Shown piece after piece: positions 1 through 8,774 of a stretch of DNA of 34,150 nucleotides; within the stretch, counting starts at the first letter, position 1, and each line of letters begins with the position of its first letter. A program made the translations under genes and the position numbers. Origin of the DNA: an uncultured Bacilli bacterium (GTDB taxonomy: Bacteria > Bacillota_I > Bacilli_A > RF39 > UBA660); NCBI GenBank assembly GCA_947624275.1, contig CANQJR010000005.1, forward strand, positions 1 through 34,150, written 5' to 3'. Below the pieces are notes generated by a model that saw only the letters and a list, made by a program, of their open reading frames with translations, had not been told where the DNA came from and did not search any database.

Positions 1-68
1 TTGACTATAAATGTGCTTATGATATAGAATTAAAATATAAATAAATGGTGCGGTTGAAATTTTAATAA

Positions 69-98
69 AGAAAAAAGCTTGTAAAAAAGCTTTTTTTT
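69..98 (-). terminator. Rho-independent terminator (bidirectional-looking) after the thioredoxin/CcdA gene
   Basis: AAAAAAGCTT-gtaaaa-AAGCTTTTTTTT inverted repeat flanked by A/T runs. Confidence 0.7.
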
Positions 99-1296
99 AA
101 AAATTTAACATAATCCATTCCGGTTTAAATATTAACAGTATTCCCATCAATAACATTAAAATACCACCGATTATTTTGATCAATTTATTGTACTTAGTCG
201 TCATTCCAGCAATCGTCAAAGTACATACTGAAATAGTGAAGACAACCATGTCATCTATCATGTAAAAAATGACATAAACTATCAAATAGATAATGCGAGC
301 AATGCCACGCACACCATTGGCCACCATAACTTCACTAAAAATCATTGGAAAGCCGGCACTACATGCCAATTCGACCATGTTGACAGATATGGCCAACAAC
401 ACTATTCCCCCAAGAGCCAAGAAGAAATTATTGGCATTTTTTATCTTTTTAACTTTGCGCATGATACTCTTGCGCTTTTTTTCGTCAACGACTTGACATC
501 CATCTTCCAATTGGCGATCGCGAAAATAGACATATAAATTATAAATTCCAAAAGCGATGGCCACGAGACCGATTAAACTTCTAATCTGCGTTATGGAAAC
601 AAAATCTAAAACTAAATTGATTCCCAATAGCGAAAAGAAATAAAAGAGTCCAGAAGTGAAGAGAAAAGTGAAACCTAATATGAACATTTTCTTTCTATCA
701 TTCATGCCGATGAGCATACTTATGATAAATAATAATACCCACATGGCACACGGATTAAAACCGTCGACAAATCCTAAAATGACAGCCGCTACAGAAACAG
801 CTGTATCACTAGCATCGACCTTACCCAAGAAAGGAATTTCAACTTTGTTCTCCTCTACGACAGTATCTTCTTTTTCGATGTCATCGAGTTCCAAATTGAG
901 TCTAATCTGTTTTTCCAAATCGCTACCAACCCATTCAGAATAACCCGAATAACTCTTTTCACCAATGGCAGTAAACGGAACAGCGCCATTGACAGTTTCA
1001 CCAAATCTTTTTTTAACTTCTAACATAGTTTGTTTATTGGTGTTATTCGACCACGTCTCATAGCGATAAATCTTAATTCTATCCTGATATTTTTCTTGTA
1101 GTTGATCAAGAACTTTTTCTTCTTTAGCACAATGAGGGCATCCATCGCCATAGAAAAAGTAAATGTTGACTACTTCTTCTTTGACTTCGACGTTGACGTA
1201 TTCATGGGCAATATCTACATAACTTTCATTCAAAGCATAACTACTGATTGGCCAAAAGACAAATAAAACAATTAATAAGATTCCTATTTTTTTCAT
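97..1296 (-). CDS. Secreted-side thioredoxin-like domain fused to CcdA/DsbD-like transmembrane electron-transfer protein
   Basis: Signal-like N-terminus, GDGCPHC thioredoxin motif, then multi-TM region with GFNPCAMW and VELACSAGFP cysteines typical of CcdA. Confidence 0.8.
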   Translation of the reverse strand: MKKIGILLIVLFVFWPISSYALNESYVDIAHEYVNVEVKEEVVNIYFFYGDGCPHCAKEEKVLDQLQEKYQDRIKIYRYETWSNNTNKQTMLEVKKRFGETVNGAVPFTAIGEKSYSGYSEWVGSDLEKQIRLNLELDDIEKEDTVVEENKVEIPFLGKVDASDTAVSVAAVILGFVDGFNPCAMWVLLFIISMLIGMNDRKKMFILGFTFLFTSGLFYFFSLLGINLVLDFVSITQIRSLIGLVAIAFGIYNLYVYFRDRQLEDGCQVVDEKKRKSIMRKVKKIKNANNFFLALGGIVLLAISVNMVELACSAGFPMIFSEVMVANGVRGIARIIYLIVYVIFYMIDDMVVFTISVCTLTIAGMTTKYNKLIKIIGGILMLLMGILLIFKPEWIMLNF

Positions 1297-1298
1297 AA

Positions 1299-1568
1299 TT
1301 ACCTATTTCTTTCTATAGCTTCATATATTTCTTCTTTACTCTTCTCACCAATTAAACGTTCTACTTCGACGTCTTCATTCATAAAAATAACAACCGGCAA
1401 AACTTTGCCAACTTCATATTTTTTAACTTCATCTTCATCAAAATCATAATCTAATTCTTCGATATCTAAATCGCCATAATCTTCTTTAGCCTTTTTCCAA
1501 ATCTTATTATCGATAATACAAGCTGGACACCAAATGGCACTTATTTTTATGATTTTCATCTCTTTCAC
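1299..1568 (-). CDS. Small cytosolic thioredoxin-family protein
   Basis: 89 aa with WCPAC motif; ATGA overlap with the upstream gene. Confidence 0.75.
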   Translation of the reverse strand: MKEMKIIKISAIWCPACIIDNKIWKKAKEDYGDLDIEELDYDFDEDEVKKYEVGKVLPVVIFMNEDVEVERLIGEKSKEEIYEAIERNR

Positions 1569-2692
1569 CTCAAACTAGTAAGTCTATTATAACATTTATC
1601 AAATACTTCTAAAAACTTTTCTATCTCTTCTTCAGTCGTCTTATAAGACAAACTGATGCGAACACTCGATTTACTGCGATCGCTATCCTTGGTCAAGGCA
1701 TAGACCGCTTTCGATTCATCGTTTTTACTACTGCAAGCTGTTTGGGTCGATATGTATATCTCATCATTTTCGAGTGCGTGTTGCAAAACCTCAGGTTTCA
1801 CTCCCAAGACACTGATATTTAAAATGTAAGGCAAGGCATCACTAGGACTATTGATTCTGACCTTGTCATATTTAGTCAACTGTTGACGCAAATAAGTATT
1901 GATCTTTTGAACATAGCGATTGTGTTCATCCATATCAGTATTTACCAAGCGCAAAGCCTTGGAAATAGAAGCGATGAGAGGAGTTGCTGGAGTACCACTG
2001 CGATAAATAGTAGTGCTCTTGCCCCCATGAATCAATGGCTCGAGATCTATTCGCTCCTTCTTCATCAAAACGCCTACACCCTTTACCCCGAAAAATTTAT
2101 GAGCTGAAAAACTGGCCATATCGACATTGGACAAATCAATTTTTTGTTTGCCAATGCTCTGGGTCAAATCGACATGAAAAAAAACTTTGGGGTAGTCTTT
2201 CAACAATAGACCAATCTCTTCAATGGGCTCAATTATACCTATTTCACTATTGACAGCAGTTATGCTCACTAAAATGGTATCATCACGAATTAAACTTTTC
2301 AAATCATCGAGATCAATTTTTCCATTATCGAGCGTTTTGACAAAATCCACATCAAAACCGTGTTTCTGCAGATAACCCAAAGGTCCATAAATTGAAGAAT
2401 GTTCAAATTCAGTCGTGATGATGTGCTTACCACGATTTTGATATTTATCACATATTCCTTTGATGGCCAAATTATTGCTTTCACTCGCACCAGATGTATA
2501 GATTATTTCTGATGATTTAACTCCTAAAATATCGGCTATCTGTTTAGTCGATGCGTTGATGAGAGCATTGGCTTTCACTCCCTCTTTGTGTAAAGAATTG
2601 GGATTGGCCCAAAAATCTTCACAAGCTTTAGCAAAAGTTTTGATGACCTCCCCATCAACTGGCGTCGTCGCCGAATAATCTAAATATATCAT
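1565..2692 (-). CDS. Cysteine desulfurase (NifS/IscS family)
   Basis: MIYLDYSATTPVD start, SAHKFFGVKGVGVL PLP-lysine motif, STQTACSS active-site Cys region. Confidence 0.9.
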   Translation of the reverse strand: MIYLDYSATTPVDGEVIKTFAKACEDFWANPNSLHKEGVKANALINASTKQIADILGVKSSEIIYTSGASESNNLAIKGICDKYQNRGKHIITTEFEHSSIYGPLGYLQKHGFDVDFVKTLDNGKIDLDDLKSLIRDDTILVSITAVNSEIGIIEPIEEIGLLLKDYPKVFFHVDLTQSIGKQKIDLSNVDMASFSAHKFFGVKGVGVLMKKERIDLEPLIHGGKSTTIYRSGTPATPLIASISKALRLVNTDMDEHNRYVQKINTYLRQQLTKYDKVRINSPSDALPYILNISVLGVKPEVLQHALENDEIYISTQTACSSKNDESKAVYALTKDSDRSKSSVRISLSYKTTEEEIEKFLEVFDKCYNRLTSLR

Positions 2693-2706
2693 TTTTTCAC
2701 CTCTAC

Positions 2707-3336
2707 CTACACTTTATAATACGCAATTGAATGACCATTCGTACCTAACTTGATCAAATAACTGGACACCTCTTGCGGAACTTCAAAAGCGACAGTAACC
2801 GTTCCGGATTCATTGTTCAACACTCCGGTCTTTTCATCTAATGTCGTACTCTTGACGATTTGTTTCACTCCATTTACGACAAAAGAATTGTCATTTGTAT
2901 CAGTCACTTCCAAATCCAATTTGACATCGCTACCAAATGATTCCGTTTCAAAATTGATCAATGTCACTTCATAGTCCAAAACGACTAATTTATATCCTTT
3001 TTCAGCAACAACTTTAGCATCTTGGTGTTTAGCATTATAATCGTTGATGATCGTATCGACATCATCATATATTTTCACTAATTTGACATCGACATCGCGA
3101 TAATCTTCTAAAACGGCATTGTATTTACTCGCAATACCGACACTGCCAATTTTTAACGGATTGGTCTTACTAGATAAAATGCCTACGCTTTCTTTCTGTT
3201 CGACTTGGGTCTCATCAGCTGCGACGTCGTTCAAATCACTTCCTGCTTGCTCTTGTTCATCACTCAATTTTATAGTGCATCCCGTCACAAAAAAAACTAA
3301 TAGCATAGCTAAAAAAATCTTTTTCATACTCTTCAC
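2707..3336 (-). CDS. Putative lipoprotein (DUF4352-like fold possible)
   Basis: Signal peptide with lipobox FVTGC; beta-rich C-terminal part; start may be the internal Met at 3327. Confidence 0.6.
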   Translation of the reverse strand: MKSMKKIFLAMLLVFFVTGCTIKLSDEQEQAGSDLNDVAADETQVEQKESVGILSSKTNPLKIGSVGIASKYNAVLEDYRDVDVKLVKIYDDVDTIINDYNAKHQDAKVVAEKGYKLVVLDYEVTLINFETESFGSDVKLDLEVTDTNDNSFVVNGVKQIVKSTTLDEKTGVLNNESGTVTVAFEVPQEVSSYLIKLGTNGHSIAYYKV

Positions 3337-3962
3337 CTCAACAACTCTATTCTTTCTTCTAAATCATCACCATTTAGCACAAAACTGCCACTTACGACCA
3401 TGTCGCTCTTGACCAATTTAGCTGTTTCTGAATTGATGCCTCCATCGACACTGATGATGATGTCGCGATTCTCGATCATCTTCTTTATCTCCGAAATGCG
3501 TTTGACGCTATCATAGATGAACTCTTGTCCTCCCTTTCCCGGAACGACACTCATGATCAAAATCATGTCGATATCATCTAAAAACGGTTCTAAATAATAC
3601 AAATCGGTATTGGGACAAATGGCTAGACCACATTTAATGCCATAAGATTTAATGTGTTCTAAGAGAGCTAGAATATCTCTTTTCAATTCGCAATGAATAG
3701 TTATATATTCACAATTCAATTCACTATAATCATCGATATATTTTTTAGGATCTTCAACCATGAAATGAACGTCTAAACGTTTAGTCAAAGCCCCTTGAAG
3801 TTCCTTTAATTCTCTAATGGGATTAAATTTGTTACTGACAAATTTTCCATCACCGACGTCGACATGAATGTAATCGGCCGTCGTATCGCACAAATCGATC
3901 AAATCATCCTCAATATTATCGCTACTCAAAAAAGAGACCGATACCTTTTTATGTATCATCAA
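3333..3962 (-). CDS. rpe: Ribulose-phosphate 3-epimerase family protein
   Basis: IHVDVGDGKFV, LDVHFMVEDP, MSVVPGKGGQEFI, SVDGGIN motifs; located after rsgA as in B. subtilis. Confidence 0.85.
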   Translation of the reverse strand: MMIHKKVSVSFLSSDNIEDDLIDLCDTTADYIHVDVGDGKFVSNKFNPIRELKELQGALTKRLDVHFMVEDPKKYIDDYSELNCEYITIHCELKRDILALLEHIKSYGIKCGLAICPNTDLYYLEPFLDDIDMILIMSVVPGKGGQEFIYDSVKRISEIKKMIENRDIIISVDGGINSETAKLVKSDMVVSGSFVLNGDDLEERIELLR

Positions 3963-4786
3963 ATATCACCTACTATTTTTTGATAATCATTATAACGCGT
4001 TGCCAAAATTTCGCCATTTTGAACAGCTTTTTTAACTTCGCACTCTTTTTCATTCAAGTGCATACAATCTTTAAATTTACAAGAATACTTTCTGAATTCT
4101 ACGAATGAATCACGAATGACTTCTCTACTGATATTATTGAACTCCAAACTAGAAAATCCTGGTGTATCCAAAACTTTTCCATCAAATAATTCGATCAATT
4201 CGACATGTCGCGTCGTGTGACGACCACGTCCTAAAGACTTGGAAACCTCACCTATTTGAAAATTCAATTGAGGATTCAAACGATTTAATAGGGAACTTTT
4301 ACCAGCTCCCGTCTGACCAGTAAAAACGGTTATCTTGTCTTTAAATATCTTTTTGAGTTCATCGATATCATCATTAAAGAAAACAGAATAACCAATTTTT
4401 CGATAATAATTTACATACTTTAATATTTCTAATTTTGCAGCATCATCTATTAAATCCATCTTCGTAATGCAAATGATTGGTCTGACGTCATTAATCTCCA
4501 TCAGAGTTATCAATTTATCCAATAATATCGGAGAAAAGTCAGGTATTTTGACACTAGTGACGATAAGACCTTGATCAACATTGCTGACCATAGGTCTTAT
4601 CAAGCGATTCTTACGTTTTTCCACTTCTAAAATATATCTATTCTTTTCATCAATGGTGACATAATCACCGACGACAGGTATGATGTTATCCTTACGAAAT
4701 TTGCCACGACTATTACAATCGTATAAAATGCCATTACAATTGACAGTATATAAATTGCTTATTATCTTAACGATCTGCCCCTTCAT
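3959..4786 (-). CDS. rsgA: Ribosome small subunit-dependent GTPase A
   Basis: Circularly permuted GTPase motifs TGQTGAGKSSLLN, DTPGFSS, C-terminal Cys/His zinc region (CKFKDCMHLNEKEC). Confidence 0.93.
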   Translation of the reverse strand: MKGQIVKIISNLYTVNCNGILYDCNSRGKFRKDNIIPVVGDYVTIDEKNRYILEVEKRKNRLIRPMVSNVDQGLIVTSVKIPDFSPILLDKLITLMEINDVRPIICITKMDLIDDAAKLEILKYVNYYRKIGYSVFFNDDIDELKKIFKDKITVFTGQTGAGKSSLLNRLNPQLNFQIGEVSKSLGRGRHTTRHVELIELFDGKVLDTPGFSSLEFNNISREVIRDSFVEFRKYSCKFKDCMHLNEKECEVKKAVQNGEILATRYNDYQKIVGDI

Positions 4787-6640
4787 CTAAACACCATCAC
4801 TCGAACTGCTAGAAGAAGAACTAGAACTTCCGTCAGTAGTCGAATCACTGCTCTGACCACTATTATTATCACCATCAGTCGTATTGGAAGGCTTTTCCAT
4901 CTCTTTAGCAATAGTTATGACAAGAGTGGCACCACTAACTATTTTAGTATTCGCCTCTCGTGATTGACGAATGATACTACCAGGTGCATAATTGGATGTC
5001 TCTTGATATTTCTTTTGAAGACTAATGCCATAAGTACTGCAGAAAGTTTCGACATCGCTGACGGTCCATTGCTCATTGACAAAATCAGGATATTTATCAA
5101 AGATATCAGGAACGTAGAGAGTTACTTTTTCGCCTTTCTTGAGAACGGTTCCCTCTTCTGGTTCTTGACCGATAATGGTCTTATCATCAAGAGCTTCCAT
5201 ATCCTCAATTCCATCTATGCTTTCTACTCCTTCAATGCTCTTCTTAACGATATCAACCGTTATTTCATATTTGCGCAAACGCTCTTGAATGGCATCGACA
5301 CTTTCGCCAGTAAAGTTCTCAACTGTATAAGTCTCTTCACCAATCGATTCATAAATAGTTATCTCTGTTCCTTCTTTGACCGTGCGCCCAGCAATCGGAT
5401 CAGTCTTGACAACAAGACCAGCTTCATATTTAGCACTCACCATTTTTTCAGTCTCACTTGCAACTTCAAAACCGCTATCGTGCAAAACCGTCTCAGCATC
5501 GATGACACTCAAACCAGATACATCAGGTATTTCGACATCTTTGACTTTTTTGAAAAAGCTGGGAAGAAATAGACAGGACAACACGATGATCAATAAAGTT
5601 AAAAGACCAAATAGTGACCAAATGACAATGCGAAGTTTACTCTTTTCCGGTTTTTCATCATCATCTTCCTCTTCGTCAACTTCAATCTCTTCTTTAGGTT
5701 TTGCTTCTTCTTTTTCAGGTTTTTTAGATTTGATAGTCGGAATGGTTTCCTTGTTCTCCTCACTCTCGTGTTCAGGATATTTATAGACATAACGCTCTTG
5801 ATTCATGACGTCAGGATCCAAACAAACTCGCAAATCTTGATACATCTCTTTGACGTCATCATATCTGTTTTTAGGATTCTTAGCCGTTGCACGCAAAATG
5901 ATATTTTCAACGCTTTGCGGAATATTAGCATTTTGTTTGCGAACGCTAGGTAATGGTTCTTTCATATGTTTTAGAGCTATTTCTACAGCATTGTCACCTT
6001 TAAAAGGCAAAACACCTGTCAACAATTCATAGAACAAAATACCCATGGAGTAAATGTCACATTTGATGGTCGCACCTTTACCACTGGCCTGTTCTGGTGG
6101 CAAGTAGTGAACGCTACCCATGACTGAATTGGTTTGTGTCAACTGAGTTGAATTGAGAGCCATCGCAATACCAAAATCGGTAATTTTTATTTGGCCATCT
6201 TCTTGAATCATGATGTTTTGTGGTTTTAAATCGCGATGGATTATGTAACTGTCATGTGCATGAGCAATTCCGTCAGTCAATTGCAACATGATGTCAACAG
6301 CTTCACTAACTGTCAAATTGCCCCTTTTTTTGAGCAATTGTTTTAAAGTTTTTCCCTCAATGTATTCCATGACGATGAAGTGATTTCCATTATCCTCACC
6401 GACGTCATACATCTCCACGATATTGGGATGTGATAAAGATGAAGCTGAAAGTGCTTCTCTTTGAAAACGACGAATGAATTTTTCATCATTAGCCAAATCG
6501 CCACGCAAAACTTTAATTGCTACTTTACGGTCTAATATCGTATCTTGAGCAAGATAGACATTGGCCATACCACCTTCACCAATACTTTTAATTATTTCAT
6601 AACGATCATTTATTTTTTGCCCCTTTGTTATCACTATCAT
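4787..6640 (-). CDS. prkC: PASTA-domain Ser/Thr protein kinase
   Basis: Kinase motifs IGEGGMANVY, HRDLKPQNI, DFGIA; TM segment; PASTA-like repeats; Ser-rich tail; adjacent PP2C phosphatase. Confidence 0.93.
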   Translation of the reverse strand: MIVITKGQKINDRYEIIKSIGEGGMANVYLAQDTILDRKVAIKVLRGDLANDEKFIRRFQREALSASSLSHPNIVEMYDVGEDNGNHFIVMEYIEGKTLKQLLKKRGNLTVSEAVDIMLQLTDGIAHAHDSYIIHRDLKPQNIMIQEDGQIKITDFGIAMALNSTQLTQTNSVMGSVHYLPPEQASGKGATIKCDIYSMGILFYELLTGVLPFKGDNAVEIALKHMKEPLPSVRKQNANIPQSVENIILRATAKNPKNRYDDVKEMYQDLRVCLDPDVMNQERYVYKYPEHESEENKETIPTIKSKKPEKEEAKPKEEIEVDEEEDDDEKPEKSKLRIVIWSLFGLLTLLIIVLSCLFLPSFFKKVKDVEIPDVSGLSVIDAETVLHDSGFEVASETEKMVSAKYEAGLVVKTDPIAGRTVKEGTEITIYESIGEETYTVENFTGESVDAIQERLRKYEITVDIVKKSIEGVESIDGIEDMEALDDKTIIGQEPEEGTVLKKGEKVTLYVPDIFDKYPDFVNEQWTVSDVETFCSTYGISLQKKYQETSNYAPGSIIRQSREANTKIVSGATLVITIAKEMEKPSNTTDGDNNSGQSSDSTTDGSSSSSSSSSSDGV

Positions 6641-7377
6641 TCACCGCTCTCTCTAAAATCTAAATAAGCCACCGAGATATTATCAGATCCACCACGATTG
6701 TTACTCTTTCGAATCAATTTGATAACTTTATCCTCAATATCTATATCGCTCAACAAAACTTTTTCGATTTGTTCATTGTCAAGCATCGTCGTGAGTCCAT
6801 CACTGCACAAAAGAATGGAATCGATATCCATATCACAATCAAAAATATCAATATCAATGGGATTGTTGGCTCCAAGCGCTTTCATCAACACATTCTTTTT
6901 AGGATGATCTTTGGCTTCCTCTTCAGTCAATTCACCGGCTTTTAAAAGAAGATTTACCAAAGTGTGATCGTAGGTTACTTTATGCAGTTTACCCTCTTTC
7001 ATCACGAACCCTGATGAATCACCGATATTGCCGAACAATACATAATCTTTAGTGACGATGGCAACGACTAGCGTCGTACCCATCCCTTTGCTTTCAGGAT
7101 GTTTGCTGGCATAGTCAAATATCAAATCATTAATCTCAATGACTGTATCGCGCAACCAATTGACCGCTTGCACTTTTTCGAGATTCAAAAAATTATTATT
7201 GAACATATTGCTCAAATGAGAAATGGCAATACTACTAGCCACTTCACCAGCTGAATGACCACCCATTCCATCAGCCACCGCTAATAAATAATCATGATTG
7301 CTATTCTCTAAAATGATTAAACTGTCTTCATTATGGCCTCTTACTTTACCAGTATCCGTCAAATAAAATGATTTCAT
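6637..7377 (-). CDS. prpC: PP2C-family protein phosphatase
   Basis: DTGKVRGHNEDS, VADGMGGHSAGEVAS, SDNISV motifs; overlaps the kinase gene. Confidence 0.92.
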   Translation of the reverse strand: MKSFYLTDTGKVRGHNEDSLIILENSNHDYLLAVADGMGGHSAGEVASSIAISHLSNMFNNNFLNLEKVQAVNWLRDTVIEINDLIFDYASKHPESKGMGTTLVVAIVTKDYVLFGNIGDSSGFVMKEGKLHKVTYDHTLVNLLLKAGELTEEEAKDHPKKNVLMKALGANNPIDIDIFDCDMDIDSILLCSDGLTTMLDNEQIEKVLLSDIDIEDKVIKLIRKSNNRGGSDNISVAYLDFRESGE

Positions 7378-8408
7378 AAATCCTCCTTTTTACTTCTCAG
7401 TTGTCCACAAGCAGCACTTATATTACTGCCAAATTCTCTTCGGATTGTAACATTTATTTTTCTTTTTTTAATTATATCATAAAATTTAGAAATAGTCTCT
7501 TTTTTACTTCTTTTATACCCTAAATTATCGGTTTCATTATAAGGAATGAGATTTATATAACAATTTAGACCACTCACCAATGCACATAGTTCATTAGCAC
7601 ATTCTTCACTATCATTGATTCCATCTAACAAAATATATTCAAAAGTTATTCTTCTATTAGTTTTTTCATTATACTTTTTCAAAGTTTTCATCAAATCTTT
7701 TAGGGGATAAACTTTGCTGATTGGCATCAATTCATTACGAATTTTATCATTGGGAGCATGAAGACTAATGGCTAAATTGACTTGATATGGAAAATTGGTA
7801 AACTCTTCGATTTTAGGAATTAGTCCACAAGTTGAAACAGTGATATGACGACTTCCAATATTGATACCTTTTTGATAGTTAATGATTTGAACGAAACGTT
7901 TGAAATTATCAAAGTTGTCAAAGGGCTCACCAATTCCCATGATGACGACGTGCGTGATGCGCATCTTTATATCCTCTTCCACCATTAAAATCTGCTCGAC
8001 CATTTCGCCAGCAGTCAAATTGCGCACCTTTTTGAGTCGACCACTCTCACAAAAACGACATCCCATATTACAACCGACTTGACTAGATATGCAAATGCTC
8101 GTTCCATAATCGTGACGCATTAAAACCGATTCGATGTGATTACCATCACTGAGAGTGAACAAATACTTATTCACTTCCACATCTCTTTCAACTTTGTCTA
8201 GTCGTAAACTAGTGATGATGTAATCCTTTTTTAATAATTCAATGACTTCCTTTTTGATATTGCTCATCAAATCAAAAGAAGTAACTCTTTTTGAGTACAA
8301 CCAATCAAAAACTTGTGATGCCTTAAAACGCTTTTCACCATTTTCTTCAAAATAACTAACCATTTCATCAAAAGTCTTATCATATATACTTTTCATCAAC
8401 TTCACCAC
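7374..8408 (-). CDS. rlmN: 23S rRNA (adenine2503-C2)-methyltransferase
   Basis: Radical SAM CNMGCRFCESG, IGEPFDNFDN, conserved C-terminal RREFGSNISAACGQLR. Confidence 0.95.
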   Translation of the reverse strand: MVKLMKSIYDKTFDEMVSYFEENGEKRFKASQVFDWLYSKRVTSFDLMSNIKKEVIELLKKDYIITSLRLDKVERDVEVNKYLFTLSDGNHIESVLMRHDYGTSICISSQVGCNMGCRFCESGRLKKVRNLTAGEMVEQILMVEEDIKMRITHVVIMGIGEPFDNFDNFKRFVQIINYQKGINIGSRHITVSTCGLIPKIEEFTNFPYQVNLAISLHAPNDKIRNELMPISKVYPLKDLMKTLKKYNEKTNRRITFEYILLDGINDSEECANELCALVSGLNCYINLIPYNETDNLGYKRSKKETISKFYDIIKKRKINVTIRREFGSNISAACGQLRSKKEDL

Positions 8409-8429
8409 ATAAAAATTATAGCATTATAA

Positions 8430-8470
8430 ATAAAAAAAAGATATGGATTTAACACATCTTTAATGCGATT
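8430..8470 (-). terminator. Putative terminator after the DUF1292-like gene
   Basis: Minus strand AAAGATgtgttaaatccatATCTTTTTTTT. Confidence 0.5.
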
Positions 8471-8715
8471 TACAAAAGACCTAATTTAGCTCCTTTGACG
8501 AATAACTCGTATATCTTCTTTTTCTCACTCTCTTCATCGATAATCTCTAATTCCACTATATTGGAAGAAGTCTCTTCCTCTCTAGCCATCAAAATATTTA
8601 GAGGTGAATTGCTGCTCATCAAATAGACGTAACTATTCTTTTCATAATTTATACGCCCCAACAATATATATTCTCGTTCATCGACGACAATAATGCGACC
8701 AATATCGTTATACAA
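8470..8715 (-). CDS. DUF1292-family small protein
   Basis: 81 aa acidic protein, DEREYILLGRINYEKNSYVYLM; apparent TTG start after an AGGTG SD. Confidence 0.6.
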   Translation of the reverse strand: MYNDIGRIIVVDEREYILLGRINYEKNSYVYLMSSNSPLNILMAREEETSSNIVELEIIDEESEKKKIYELFVKGAKLGLL

Positions 8716-8774
8716 GCTATCACCTACTACTCTAGATTTATTATAACATCATAATAAAAAAGAATAAAGATTAA

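Noticed and set aside
4964-5786. Overlapping + strand ORFs (202 aa and 136 aa) opposite prkC
   Set aside because: No SD or domain signal; prkC on the other strand is unambiguous.
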